Below are positions 49,173 through 61,330 of a stretch of DNA of 64,000 bases, one piece after another. The notes beneath the pieces were generated by a model. That model worked only from the letters and a program-made list of their open reading frames with translations, was not told the origin of the DNA and did no database searches. The stretch comes from Panopea generosa (taxonomy: Eukaryota > Mollusca > Bivalvia > Adapedonta > Hiatellidae): NCBI GenBank assembly GCA_029582155.1, contig CM055896.1, positions 6,334,218-6,398,217 of the forward strand, given 5' to 3'. The position numbers and the translations under genes are program-made. Within the stretch, counting starts at the first letter, position 1, and each line of letters opens with the position of its first letter.

Positions 49173-50339
49173 AGTATCATTTCTCCATAATCAGCCACGC
49201 AATCAGCAAATATTGGAATTCTGTTTTGTATTGATATTCCATAATTGCTGAGTTGGGTTTCATTTGTTTGTTATTGGCTATTATAGGTGGACTAGTGCTG
49301 AAAACGATCAATTTAGGTCAATAAGGAGGAATGAAAAATGCATCATATATACGAGCACGGTTTCATGAAATAAGTTTGTAAATAATAGACTGTTTTAATG
49401 AACGATCGAGAATGGCTCTCAAGGGAGGTAATGAATTTGGTTCTTATTGAACGAGAGAAGCTGTGGGCATGGTAAAGTGTAGTTATTGTGATATTTATTC
49501 AGTACTGGTGTTGAATTGTTACCCTCTCTTTCAAAGATACAATGTTACAAATGTGGTTTAGAAAATTATATAAAAGATAAGAAAGTATCACGTGATTACG
49601 ATTTATAACATAGAAGTAGCTTGCAAAGTTGTTTTGATTTGCATGATGTGAGAGGGAGAGGGATAGAGAGAGAGATAAAAAATTGCGTCTGAAATTCGTG
49701 GCAGAATAACATAAAAAATAAAGTAAGCTGATATAGTGTCAAGAGGAATACAAATTTCTAGATATCTGACATGCTCCTAATGCATCACACTGTGAAATAA
49801 TGTATTACTTCTAGACTCGGAAATGAAAAAAAAAAGCACTTTGTCTGAAATAAATGTGCAGGATATATATACACACTAGATTTTTACTGCTCAATAAACA
49901 AGTGACGGTCTAGTGTCTTAAAATAAGAAACCATTTTCAAGCAGAAAGTGTCGTTGTGGAATTGCTATGCAGCTACTGAGTATTGTTGTCATTTTACATT
50001 TATTAGTCTGCGATCAGGTTTTAGCTGACTGCTAGGTATACAATAGGAGCTCATCTTACTGTATCCAGGGAAATCATTGTGCTGTTTTAATTCATTTATG
50101 CGAAGTTTTATGGAAATATAAAGAGCACCTCCACTTGTAATTATATACCTTTGTCAGCACAGGAGTCTGTGCCAAGGAAATTTTATACATTTGCTTTTAA
50201 ATTTATGGATTAAGGATTAGGACAATTGAATTATAAAAGTTTCAGTGTTTCCAAATGTTAATTTTGTGTTTAAAACAGTTTAAAATAGAAATAATTTCCC
50301 CTGTAAAACTTTAATGTGTGAGAAAACATCTTGAATGTG
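49173..50339. other. Gene-free tract
   Basis: Unique sequence with a GAGAGGGAGAGG purine run near 49650. No feature supported. Confidence 0.45.
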
Positions 50340-50444
50340 AAAACAGTTGGAATAATGTATGGAGATATACCATTGGCCCCAGTGACTTCTGCCTGGGAAC
50401 AAAGGAGTAAGTATAGTAATATTTTGTCTTCTTTTTACTACAAT

Positions 50445-50608
50445 AGGGCCTTTTATGGCCTAGTGTTCTAAGGCACTGTCTTCTAATGGTCACTTACTGA
50501 GGTCATGGGTAAGTGCACAGCTTGTTCCAAAAACTTAATGTAAGAAAGTTTGCAAGTTACTTGCATAAGAACGGTGGTTTTACTCAGATTCATTCTGAGG
50601 TCTTCCTT
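50445..50608 (+). mobile_element. SINE S1 nested in the 91-bp array
   Basis: GGGCCTTTTATGGCCTAGTG, TTCTAAGGCACTGTCTTCTAATGG, AGAAAGTTTGCAAGTTACTTG and CATTCTGAGGTCTTCC match S1. The 3' end after TCTTCC is missing where the array resumes. Confidence 0.78.
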
Positions 50609-51976
50609 GTTGCTATAATGTGTGGAGATGTTCTATTGGCCCCAGTGACTTCTGTCTAGGAACAAAGGAGTTTGTAATGTAATCCACTGTCTGCCACTTT
50701 TTACTATAATGTGTGGAGATGTTCTATTGGCCCCAGTGACTTCTGTCTAGGAACAAAGGAGTTTGTAATGTAATCCACTGTCTGCCACTTTTTACTATAA
50801 TGTGTGGAGATGTTCTATTGGCCCCAGTGACTTCTGTCTAGGAACAAAGGAGTTTGTAATGTAATCCACTGTCTGCCACTTTTTACTATAATGTGTGGAT
50901 ATATACTATTGGCCCCAGTGACTTCTGTCTGGAAACAAAGGAGTTTGAAATGTAATCCACTGTCTGCCACTTTTAACTATAATGTGTGGAGATGTACTAT
51001 TGGCCCCAGTGACTTCTGTCTGGAAACAAAGGAGTTTGTAATGTAATCCACTGTCTGCCATTTTTTACTATAATGTGTGGAGATGTACTATTGGCCCCAG
51101 TGACTTCTGTCTGGGAACAAAGGTGTTTGTAATGTAATCCACTGTCTGCCACTTTTTACTATAATGTGTGGAGATATACTATTGACCCCAGTGACTTCTG
51201 TCTGGAAACAAAGGCGTTTGTAATGCAATCCACTGTCTGCCACTTTTTACTATAATGTGTGGAGATATACTATTGGCCCCAGTGACTTCTGTCTGGGAAC
51301 AAAGGAGTTTGTAATGTAATCCACTGTCTGCCACTTTTAACTATAATGTGTGGAGATATACTATTGGCCCCAGTGACTTCTGTCTGGAAACAAAGGAGTT
51401 TGTAATGCAATCCACTGTCTGCCACTTTTTACTATAATGTGTGGAGATATACTATTGGCCCCAGTGACTTCTGTCTTGAAACAAAGGAGTTTGTAATGCA
51501 ATCCACTGTCTGCCACTTTTAACTATAATGTGTGGAGATATACTATTGGCCCCAGTGACTTCTTTCTGGAAACAAAGGAGTTTGTAATGTAATCCACTGT
51601 CTGCCACTTTTTACTATAATGTGTGGAGATATACTATTGGCCCCAGTGACTTCTGTCTGGGAACAAAGGAGTTTGTAATGTAATCCACTGTCTGCCACTT
51701 TTAACTATAATGTGTGGAGATATACTATGGGCCCTAGTGACTTCTTTCTGGAAACAAAGGAGTTTGTAATGTAATCCACTGTCTGCCATTTTTTACTATA
51801 ATGAGTGGAGATGTACTTTTGGCCCCAGTGACTTCTGTCTGGGAACAAAGGTGTTTGTAATGCAATCCACTGTCTGCCACTTTTTATTATAATGTTTGGA
51901 GATGGTCTATTGGCCCCAGTGACTTCTGTCTGGGAACAAAAGGGTTTGTAATTTAATCCACTGTCTGCCACTTTTT

Positions 51977-52160
51977 AGCTCACCTGGACAAAGTCCTAGG
52001 AGAGCTATTGCCATTACTCCGGCGTCGGCGTCTGTAGACACCCAGGTTAAACTATTGCATTTTAGTTTAATATATCATTCTATGCAACCACTCATTTGAT
52101 GTGAATGAAACTTCGCATGTGTGTTCAACATCATCAATGGAACACACAGAGACAACTCTT
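51977..52160 (+). mobile_element. AGCTCACCTGG-type dispersed element nested in the 91-bp array
   Basis: TAGCTCACCTGGACAAAGTCC, AGAGCTATTGCCATTACTCCGGCGTCGGCGTC, AAACTATTGCATTTTAG and GAATGAAACTTCGCATGTG. Array sequence ends at CCACTTTT and resumes at TTACTATAATGTG. The style resembles the elements at 1039 and 46362 and a common bivalve dispersed repeat (memory). Confidence 0.65.
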
Positions 52161-52510
52161 GTTACTATAATGTGTGGAGATGTTCTGTTGGCCCCAGTGA
52201 CTTCTGTCTGGGAACAATGGGGTTTGTAATGTAATCCACTGTCTGCCACTTTTTACTATGGTGGAGATATTCTGTTGGTTCCAGTGACTTCTGTCTGGGA
52301 ACAAAGGGATTTGTAATATAATTTGCTGTCTGCCACTTTTTACTATAATGTATGGAGACATACAATTTGCCCCAGTGACTTTTGTCTGGGAACAAAGGAG
52401 TTTGTAATGTCATTCAATGTCTACCACTTTTTACTAAATAATTATCTTTCTGTGAATATCACTTTTACAGAGAAAAGCAATATTTACAACCTAAGTAATA
52501 ATTGGAAAAT

Positions 52511-52827
52511 GGCCACAGCTTGTTCGAGTGGTAGAGTGTTCGTCTTGCATGCAGAAGGTTGTGGGTTTGATTCCCATCTGGGTCATATCAAATACTCAAA
52601 AAATGGTATTAGAAGCTTCCTCACTTGGCAATCAGTACATGTATTTAGAGGATAGTTCTAGGTCTGAATAGCTCAGTGTCCGTATAATGTGACTGGTAGG
52701 GGTATCATACTATGCATCTGCAGCATGATACTCCAGTGTGGCAGTGCTTAGAATACTGTATCAAGTAGACATCGTGCTATATGACTGGAAAATTGTTGAA
52801 AGTGAAGCTAAACATCATACAACAATA
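52511..52827 (+). mobile_element. SINE S2, full length
   Basis: tRNA-like head GGCCACAGCTTGTTCGAGTGG and B-box-like GTGGGTTTGATTCCC, then body GAAGCTTCCTCACTTGGC, AGAGGATAGTTCTAGGTCTG, ATAATGTGACTGG, GTATCATACTATG, CTCCAGTGTGGCAGTGCTTAG and end TGTTGAAAGTGAAGCTAAAC. Confidence 0.85.
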
Positions 52828-53067
52828 TTTAGAGAAATGATGACTTATACTCCCAAGCTGGCTGGTTATATAACACAGTCTAAAAGAGTACTTAACTTAT
52901 TATTTAAGTAAAACTTTGAAAGTTGACAAAGAAAAATCAGCACCATGTTGACATTACTTATGATTAATGCATTATAAAGTAATTTTATTCTAATCACCAA
53001 AAATCAGATTTTTCATGACCTGATTAACAAAGACTGCTCCGTTTTATGTAAACATAAACAAGATATA

Positions 53068-53233
53068 CATTCAAACCTGTAATAAGTTGTCACCTCTATT
53101 GAGCACAACTTAATCAGCCACATTTTCCACTTCTATGCTTTCAATGCAAATTAACTTGTATAAAGCAATAACTTGTCTTAAAAGGCAACTTTTGCTCATT
53201 CGTTTGACTGGCTGCTTAAGACAGGTTTGACAG
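53068..53233. mobile_element. TIR element M1, copy 3
   Basis: Left CATTCAAACCTGTAATAAG (one change in the end), right GCTTAAGACAGGTTTGACAG. Internal GTCACCTCTATTGAGC, TTCTATGCTTTCAATGC and CTTTTGCTCATTCGTTTGAC as in the other copies. TA on the right. Confidence 0.8.
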
Positions 53234-53489
53234 TATAATAAAATTTCAACTTATATCCAATATTTATAGGTAAAATAATATGGAATATACTGGAGTTACA
53301 GTTCATTTATTCTTTAACAATCGATAAATGACTCCAAATGTACAATACTTAACATAGACAGTTTTTGTGTAAAGTTTAATGAGGAGGAAGCAGTTCTATC
53401 AATTGTAATTGAAGAGTTTAATGCTGACAACTTTGCTTCTGCTGAAATATTAATGAGAGTGTACACATCTCAATAGTGGCATACTGCAC

Positions 53490-56400
53490 TTTGCAAGCTG
53501 TATAATTGGATAAGCCCTTCGTCTTGCTGTCTGGTTCTGTATGCCAAGCTGTATAATTGGTTAAGCCTTTCGTCTTGCTGTCTGGTTCTGTATGCCAAGC
53601 TGTAAAATTGGTTAAGCCCTTTGTCTTACTGTCTGGTTCTGTACGCCAAGCTGTAAAATTGGTTACGCCCTTCGTCTTACTGTCTGGTTCTGTATGCCAA
53701 GTTGTATAATTGGTTAAGCCCTTCGTCTTACTGTCTGGTTCTGTATGCCAAGCTGTAAAATTGGTTAAGCCCTTCGTCTTACTGTCTGGTTCTGTATGCC
53801 AAGCTGTAAAATTGGTTAAGCTTTTGTCTTACTGTCTGGTTCAGTATGCCAAGCTGTATAATTGGTAAAGCCCTTCGTCTTGTTGTCTGAGTCTGTATGC
53901 CAAGCTGTTTTATTGGATAAGCCCTTCGTCTTACTGTCTGGTTCTGTATGCCAAGCTGTATTATTGGTTAAGCCCTTCGTCTTGTTGTCTGAGTCTGTTT
54001 GCCAAGCTGTTTTATTGGATAAGCACTTTGTCTTGCTGTCTGGTTCTGTGTGCCAAGCTGTATAATTGGTTAAGCCCTTCATCTTACTCTCTGGTTCTGT
54101 ATGCCAAGCTGTATAATTGGTTAAGCCCTTCGTCTTGTTGTCTAAGTCTGTATGCCAAGCTGTTTTATTGGATAAGCCCTTCGTCTTGCTGTCTGAGTCT
54201 GTGTGCCAAGCTGTATAATTGGTTAAGCTCTTCGTCTTACTGTCTGGTTCAGTATGCCAAGCTGTATTATTGGTTAAGCCCTTCGTCTTGTTGTCTGAGT
54301 CTGTATGCCAAGCTGTTTTATTGGATAAGCCCTTCGTCTTGCTGTCTGAGTCTGTGTGCCAAGCTGTATAATTGGTTAAGCCCTTCGTCTTACTGTCTGG
54401 TTCTGTATGCCAAGCTGTATAATTGGTTAAGCCTTTCGTCTTGCTGTCTGGTTCTGGACGCCAAGCTGTAAAATTGGTGAAGCCCTTCGTCTTACTGTCT
54501 GGTTCTGTACGCCAAGCTGTAAAATTGGTTAAGCCCTTCGTCTTACTGTCTGGTTCTGTATTCCAAGCTGTATAATTGGTTAAGCCCTTCGTCTTACTGT
54601 CTGGTTCTGTACGCCAAGCTGTAAAATTGGTTAAGTTCTTTGTCTTACTGTCTGGTTCAGTATGCTAAGCTGTATAATTGGTTAAGCCCTTCGTCTTGTT
54701 GTCTGAGTCTGTATGCCAAGCTGTTTAATTGGATAAGCCCTTCGTCTTGCTGTCTGGTTCTGTGTGCCAAGCTGTATAATTGGTTAAGCCCTTCGTCTTG
54801 TTGTCTGGTTCTGTATGCCAAGCTGTATAATTGGTTAAGCCCTTCGTCTTGTTGTCTGGTTATGTGTGCCAAGCTGTTTTATTGGATAAGCCCTTCGTCT
54901 TGCTGTCTGGTTATGTGTGCCAAGCTGTATAATTGGTTAAGCCCTTCGTCTTGCTGTGTGGTTCTGTATGCCAAGCTATATAATTGGTTAAGCCATTCAT
55001 CTTACTGTCTGGTTCTGTATGCCAAGCTGTATAATTGGTTAAGCCCGTCATCTTACTGTCTGGTTCTGTATGCCAAGCTGTATAATTGGTTTAGCTCTTC
55101 GTCTTACTGTCTGGTTCAGTCTGCCAAGCTGTATTATTGGTTAAGCCATTTGTCTTGTTGTCTGAGTCTGTATGCCAAGCTGTTTTATTGGATAAGCCCT
55201 TCATCTTACTGTCTGGTTATATGAGCCAAGCTGTATAATTGGTTAAGCCCTTCGTCTTGCTGTCTGGTTCTGTATGCCAAGCTGTATAATTGGTTAAGCC
55301 CTTCATCTTACTGTCTGGTTCTGTATGCCAAGCTATATAATTGGTTTAGCTCTTTGTCTTACTGTCTGGTTCAGTCTGCCAAGCTGTATAATTGGTCAAG
55401 CCCTTTGTTTTGCTGTCTGGTTCTGTAAGCCAAGCTGTATGATTTGTTAAGCTTTTCGTCTTGCTGTCTGGTTCTGTATGCCAAGCTGTATAATTGGTCA
55501 AGCCCTTTGTCTTGCTGTCTGGTTCTGTATGCCAAGTTGTATAATTGGTTAAGCCCTTCGTCTTACTGTCTGGTTCTGTATGCCAAGCTGTAAAATTGGT
55601 TAAGCCCTTCGTCTTACTGTCTGGTTCTGTATGCCAAGCTGTAAAATTGGTTAAGTTCTTTGTCTTACTGTCTGGTTCAGTATGCCAAGCTGTATAATTG
55701 GTAAAGCCCTTCGTCTTGTTGTCTTAGTCTGTATGCCAAGCTGTTTTATTGGATAAGCCCTTCGTCTTGCTGTCTGAGTCTGTGTGCCAAGCTGTATAAT
55801 TGGTTAAGCCCTTCGTCTTACTGTCTGGTTCTGTATGCCAAGCTGTATTATTGGTTAAGCCCTTCGTCTTGTTGTCTGAGTCTGTTTGCCAAGCTGTTTT
55901 ATTGGATAAGCACTTTGTCTTGCTGTCTGGTTCTGTGTGCCAAGCTGTATAATTGGTTAAGCCCTTCATCTTACTCTCTGGTTCTGTATGCCAAGCTGTA
56001 TAATTGGTTAAGCCCTTCGTCTTGTTGTCTAAGTCTGTATGCCAAGCTGTTTTATTGGATAAGCCCTTCGTCTTGCTGTCTGAGTCTGTGTGCCAAGCTG
56101 TATAATTGGTTAAGCTCTTCGTCTTACTGTCTGGTTCAGTATGCCAAGCTGTATAATTGGTTAAGCCCTTCGTCTTGTTGTCTGAGTCTGTATGCCAAGC
56201 TGTTTTATTGGATAAGCCCTTCGTCTTGCTGTCTGAGTCTGTGTGCCAAGCTGTATAATTGGTTAAGCCCTTCGTCTTACTGTCTGGTTCTGTATGCCAA
56301 GCTGTATAATTGGTTAAGCCTTTCGTCTTGCTGTCTGGTTCTGGACGCCAAGCTGTAAAATTGGTGAAGCCCTTCGTCTTACTGTCTGGTTCTGTACGCC

Positions 56401-58560
56401 AAGCTGTAAAATTGGTTAAGCTCTTCGTCTTACTGTCTGGTTCTGTATTCCAAGCTGTATAATTGGTTAAGCCCTTCGTCTTACTGTCTGGTTCTGTATG
56501 CCAAGCTGTAAAATTGGTTAAGCCCTTCGTCTTTCTGTCTGGTTCTGTACGCCAAGCTGTAAAATTGGTTAAGTTCTTTGTCTTACTGTCTGGTTCAGTA
56601 TGCTAAGCTGTATAATTGGTTAAGCCCTTCGTCTTGTTGTCTGAGTCTGTATGCCAAGCTGTTTAATTGGATAAGCCCTTTGTCTTGCTGTCTGGTTCTG
56701 TGTGCCAAGCTGTATAATTGGTTAAGCCCTTCGTCTTGTTGTTTGGTTCAGTATGCCAAGCTGTATTATTGGTTAAGCCCTTCGTCTTGTTGTCTGAGTC
56801 TGTATGCCAAGCTGTTTTATTGGATAAGCCCTTCGTCTTGCTGTCTGGTTCTGTGTGCCAAGCTGTATAATTGGTTAAGCCCTTCGTCTTGTTGTCTGGT
56901 TATGTGTGCCAAGCTGTATAATTGGTTAAGCCCTTCGTCTAGTTGTCTGGTTATGTGTGCCAAGCTGTTTTATTGGATAAGCCCTTCGTCTTGCTGTCTG
57001 GTTCTGTGTGCCAAGCTGTATAATTGGTTAAGCCCTTCATCTTGCTGTCTGGTTCTGTATGCCAACCTATATAATTGGTTAAGCCCTTCATCTTACTGTC
57101 TGGTTCTGTATGCCAAGCTGTATAATTGGTTAAGCCCTTCATCTTACTGTCTGGTTCTGTATGCCAAGCTGTATAATTGGTTAAGCCCTTCGTCTCACTG
57201 TCTGGTTCTGTATGCCAAGCTGTATAATTGGTTAAGCCCGTCATCTTACTGTCTGGTTCTGTATGCCAAGCTGTATAATTGGTTAAGCTCTTTGTCTTAC
57301 TGTCTGGTTCAGTCTGCCAAGCTGTATTATTGGTTAAGCCATTCGTCTTGTTGTCTGAGTCTGTATGCCAAGCTGTTTTATTGGATAAGCCCTTCCTCTT
57401 GCTGTCTGGTTATATGAGCCAAGCTGTATAATTGGTTAAGCCCTTCGTCTTGCTGTCTGGTTCTGTATGCCAAGCTGTATAATTGGTTAAGCCCTTCATC
57501 TTACTGTCTGGTTCTGTATGCCAAGCTATATAATTGGTTTAGCTCTTCGTCTTACTGTCTGGTTCTGTATGCCAAGCTGTATAATTGGTCAAGCCCTTTG
57601 TTTTGCTGTCTGGTTCTGTAAGCCAAGCTGTATGATTTGTTAAGCTTTTCGTCTTGCTGTCTTGTTCTGTATGCCAAGCTGTATAATTGGTCAAGCCCTT
57701 TGTCTTGCTGTCTGGTTCTGTATGCCAAGTTGTATAATTGGTTAAGCCCTTTGTCTTACTGTCTGGTTCTGTATGCCAAGCTGTATAATTGGTCAAGCCC
57801 TTTGTCTTGCTGTCTGATTCTGTAAGCCAAGCTGTATGATTTGTTAAGCTCTTTGTCTTGCTGTCTGGTTCTGTATGCCAAACTGTATATTTGGTTTAGC
57901 CCTTCGTCTTACTGTCTGGTTCTGTATGCCAAGCTGTATAATTGGTTAAGCCCTTCGTCTTACTGTCTGGTTCTGTATGCCAAGCTGTATAATTGGTGAA
58001 GCCCTTCGTTTTACTGTCTGGTTCTGTATGCCAAGCTGTATAATTGGTTAAGCCCTTTGTCTTACTGTCTGGTTCTGTATGCCAAGCTGTATAATTGGTT
58101 AAGCCCTTCGTCTTGCTGTCTGGTTCTGTATGCCAAGCTGTATAATTGGTTAAGCCCTTCGTCTTACTGTCTGGTTCTGTATTCCAAGCTGTATAATTGG
58201 TTAAGCCCTTCGTCTTACTGTCTGGTTCTGTATGCCAAGCTGTATAATTGGTTAAGCCCTTCATCTTACTGTCTGGTTCTGTATGCCAAGCTGTATAATT
58301 GGTCAAGCCCTTCGTCTTGCTGTCTGGTTCTGTGTGCCAAGCTGTATAATTGGTTAAGCCCTTCATCTTACTGTCTGGTTCTGTATGCCTAGCTGTATAA
58401 TTGGTTAAGCCATTCGTCTTACTGTCTGGTTCTGTATGCCAAGCTATATAATTGGTTAAGCTCTTCGTCTTACTGGCTGGTTCTGTATGCCAAGCTGTAT
58501 AATTGGTCAAGCTCTTCATCTTAATGTCTGGTTCTGTATGCCAAGTTGTTTCTTCTGTTT
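53490..58560. repeat. 51-bp satellite, about 100 units, with 37-unit higher-order duplication
   Basis: Unit AAGCTGTATAATTGGTTAAG, CCCTTCGTCTTACTGTCTGG, TTCTGTATGCC. Unit variants (TGTTTTATTGGATAAG; TTGTTGTCTGAGTCTG; TGTAAAATTGG) occur in fixed orders. The variant order of 54028-54471 recurs at 55915-56358, an offset of 1887 = 37 x 51. Further on the offset is 1938 = 38 x 51 (54640 versus 56578), and the second copy then gains five units. As 51 is 17 codons, long frames exist on both strands (279 codons plus, 225 minus); I treat these as consequences of the period. Confidence 0.95.
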
Positions 58561-58604
58561 TAACCGGGACCAAACTAGCTATGGGCCTATTTATATTATA
58601 AAAT

Positions 58605-58668
58605 GGGTCCTCCTTGGTCTAAGGCGCCATCTCAAGATCAATTACCTCTTACTTCTAGGGTCGTATGT
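58605..58668 (+). mobile_element. SINE S1, 5' head only
   Basis: GGGTCCTCCTTGGTCTAAGG, CGCCATCTCAAGATCA and TCTAGGGTCGTATGTGCG: the tRNA-like head without the body. Confidence 0.75.
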
Positions 58669-59085
58669 GCGTATACATTCTTACTGTGGAAAAAAAAAAT
58701 TTAAAACAATTCTATGAGGAATTTCTATTTTACCATGGAAATCTTAAACCTTATTTTATATATAGAACAAAGAACAAAATTCAGCTGTGTACAGTGAGAC
58801 CTGTAATGTCCATAAACACATTTCCTGTACCATGTTTTGTAACCATATAAGCTGATACATTGTGCTGCTCAGTGGTATAGGCATATGATTTTGATTTTAA
58901 AAAGAATTTCCCATGTGAATCGTAGCTGGAAAATGGAATTTCCCAGGATGCTTTGTGATGTTATTTATTGCAAACTGATCTGGACTAGACAGTTATTTTC
59001 ATGGCAGTGTAATGAAAATAAATTGTTTAACATTAAAAAGAATTGATGAGTTCCAATTCTACCAGTAGTATGAAACAGTTGTTTT
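58669..59085. other. Gene-free tract
   Basis: No supported feature. Confidence 0.45.
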
Positions 59086-59392
59086 TGTTGTTGTATGGTG
59101 TTTTCAACAATTTTTCAGTCATATTGTGATGGTGTCTACTTGAAACATTATTTTTAGCACAGACACATTGGAGTATATAGCCCCAGACACAATAAAAAAT
59201 TGGTATGATACCCCACCTAGTCACACTATACTGACACCGAGTCATTGTGACCTAGAACTATCCTCTAAATGCAGAATGCCAAGCAAGGAAGTTTCTAGTA
59301 CCATTTTTCAAGTCTGATATGACACAGTTGCTGATTGAACTCAAGACCTTCTGCCTTGCATGCTGTACCACTAGGCAACCGCTGCGATAGTA
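59086..59392 (-). mobile_element. SINE S2, full length, minus
   Basis: TTGTATGGTGTTTTCAACAA, TGGTATGATACCCCACCTAG, GACCTAGAACTATCCTCTAAAT, AAGTTTCTAGTACC, GAACTCAAGACCTTCTGCC (B box) and GTACCACTAGGCAACCGC (head), all the reverse complement of 52511-52827. Confidence 0.85.
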
Positions 59393-60528
59393 TGGAACAG
59401 ATCACAAGCAAGCTAACATAACTTTATCTTCCTTAAATGAATTTTGAAATATACCTTCTCACAAATTGCACACAATGCATACATGTAAAAGTGTAAGACG
59501 TCAAAGTTTACAGTTTGCTCACACGGTGACATTTTTTAAATTGGTAAAATGTCTCGACTTGCATTACATATTAAGGGTCTTCCTTACTGCTTTCTCGTGA
59601 TCAATTTTCTCCTGTATTTAGCAACCTTTTATTTTAAACAGCTACATTTTCTATTTACCATCTTTATAATTTTAAGTTTTAATCAACTGGTTATCAGCAT
59701 AAAAAATGAGTTTTGCTTTTTCCCTTGGGTGACTGCCTATTATACAACTATAATCTATAAAACTGACGGAACAAACTAGCCTTATACATTATAACCATTA
59801 TTTATTTAACTGTATTAAAATTTAAAGAAAGAAGTAAAACTTGATATGAAATACAAGTACTGAACTGTCAATAGTTGCTGAAAGAAGAAATCAAAACTTG
59901 GGGAGTGGGGGGGGGGGGGGGGGGGGGGGGGGATCTTAAGTAACAGCAGACCAGTTCAGAAAAGCTGAAACAAAACGTCTATGAATATCAGTTTCTTACC
60001 AGGGGAAAGTATGATATTTGTTATTAAATATTCAGCAGTTGAAGCTGCCTGGGTTGATGAGTTGATGCAGGAAATATATTCATGTACTGTTGTAACAAAA
60101 TCAATACTGATAATTTAAGGATGATCATCGAGTTTAGCGTAATATGTTTGAACAATGACTGCGTTATAATTAACTGTGTTAATTCCGCTAAAATTGGCTG
60201 GAGAAACCCGGGGTTTCTCACACTTACTTGTGTAGCCAGAGTCAGAGTTGCATATTGTTTGCTTAAATATAAAATTTATCCTGAATGGATTCAATTCAGA
60301 CTTGTTTATTACAGATCATCAGCAAGGGAGTCTGCATTTCATGATGGGAAGTGGGTGGTGTTCATTTTCTGACATAAAAAGAAAATCTTTATACTGGTGG
60401 GGGGGGGGGGGTTAATAATGATTAAAGAGGACATAATTAGGGGGCTGTATGTTATACATATATTTATATATTGGCCATTTTTGAGTGAGTAAGTGGGGTG
60501 GCTTTTGCCCCAATTCTGGCACATATTC
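59393..60528. other. Gene-free tract with poly-G runs
   Basis: Contains a G run of about 25-30 bases at 59905-59932 and a shorter one near 60400. An ATG-started membrane-like frame at 59549-59779 and an acceptor-led 18-codon frame at 60315-60372 are noted elsewhere as weak. Confidence 0.5.
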
Positions 60529-60829
60529 AGTCGTTTCAGTTAAACTGCATTTGCCTCGTATGAGGAAAGTCGTGAGTTTGATCCCCATCGAGGTCAAACC
60601 AAAGACTTAATAATGGTCCTAGAAACTATTTCCCTTGGCACTCAGCATTTAGAGGATAGTTCTAGGTCTGGTCAGCCCAGTGTCAGTATAATGTGACTCG
60701 ATGGGGTATCATACCATGTGTCTGCGGTATGATACTCCAGTGTGGCAGTGCTTAGAATACTGTCTCAAGTAAACAACACTGCGATAAAATTGAACAATTG
60801 TTGAAAGCGATGCTAAACACCATACAAAC
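60529..60829 (+). mobile_element. SINE S2, near full length
   Basis: GTGAGTTTGATCCCCATCGAGG (B box), AGAAACTATTTCCCTTGGC, AGAGGATAGTTCTAGGTCTG, GTCAGTATAATGTGACTCG, GGTATCATACCATGTGTC, CTCCAGTGTGGCAGTGC and TGTTGAAAGCGATGCTAAAC. Confidence 0.85.
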
Positions 60830-61109
60830 ATATAAACTAAATCAGATGAACCATTTGCAATGATGATTTCAAATTGATGAATGTACCTAACCGCTTAGTG
60901 GAATGAATGAATGAATAAGGTTTTACGGCGTACCAACACATAGGTTTTTCGACGCCAACAGGAAGGAAGATTCTAGGTTCACTCTACATGTACAAAAAAA
61001 AAAAAATGAACATACAGATTAAAAAAAAAAACATCAACAAATGAATATGCAGATTGAACCAAGAACCTTGATACCTTCAGAACTGCAGCGTTTCAGCAAA
61101 TTCTATCGT

Positions 61110-61330
61110 ATTGCTCAATTTGTTGCTTCTTACGACATGCATAAGCCACAGTGATCCTATTCTTGCCATCACTTATGGCTCCCTGGATCCACACAGGGGT
61201 TGATAATTTAACCACAATAGTAAAAATGACAAAAAATGATAAAATGAACATGACACCCATCTGGAGGATTCCTACCCCTCTGCAGAGATCGACAGTGATT
61301 CTATTCTTAGCCGGAACCATACGGGCTCTG
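61110..61330 (-). repeat. Dispersed repeat S5 with a hydrophobic open frame, copy 2
   Basis: The reverse complement reads GGAATCCTCCAGATGGGTGTC, ATGTTCATTTTATCAT, GTGGTTAAATTATCAACCCC, GTGTGGATCCAGGG and AAGAATAGGATCACTGTGG, closely like 7840-8010. The frame encodes one predicted membrane segment (ILQMGVMFILSFFVIFTIVV) in a 120-codon open frame spanning 61093-61455. CAGTGAT(C/T)CTATTCTT occurs twice. Unknown element. Confidence 0.55.

Larger units (their letters stand above)
50340..52435. repeat. 91-bp tandem array, about 20 units, with two nested insertions
   Basis: TGTGGAGATG recurs at 50621, 50712 and 50803, a 91-bp period. Units read TACTATAATGTGTGGAGATG, CTATTGGCCCCAGTGACTTC, TGTCTGGGAACAAAGGAG, TTTGTAATGTAATCC and ACTGTCTGCCACTTTT. 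An S1 SINE (50445-50608) splits the first unit, and an AGCTCACCTGG element (51977-52160) splits a late one. Central units are almost identical, edge units diverged. Confidence 0.93.

Noticed and set aside
53490-58560. Long cysteine-rich membrane-like frames (SPSSCCLVLYAKLYNWL repeats, up to 279 codons) on the plus strand
   Set aside because: They arise because the repeat period (51 bp) is a multiple of 3. Both strands are open, starts lie mid-repeat, and no splice or promoter context exists.
53490-58560. CRISPR-like array
   Set aside because: Units are contiguous and nearly identical with no unique spacers, and the DNA is eukaryotic.
59549-59779. 76-codon membrane-like frame starting MSRLALHIKGLPYCF
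   Set aside because: Has an ATG, but its hydrophobicity is what AT-rich DNA commonly yields. No homology recognised and no supporting donor.
60315-60372. Acceptor-led 18-codon frame (SSARESAFHDGKW)
   Set aside because: Decent acceptor, but too short, with no upstream partner exon and no polyadenylation signal close by.
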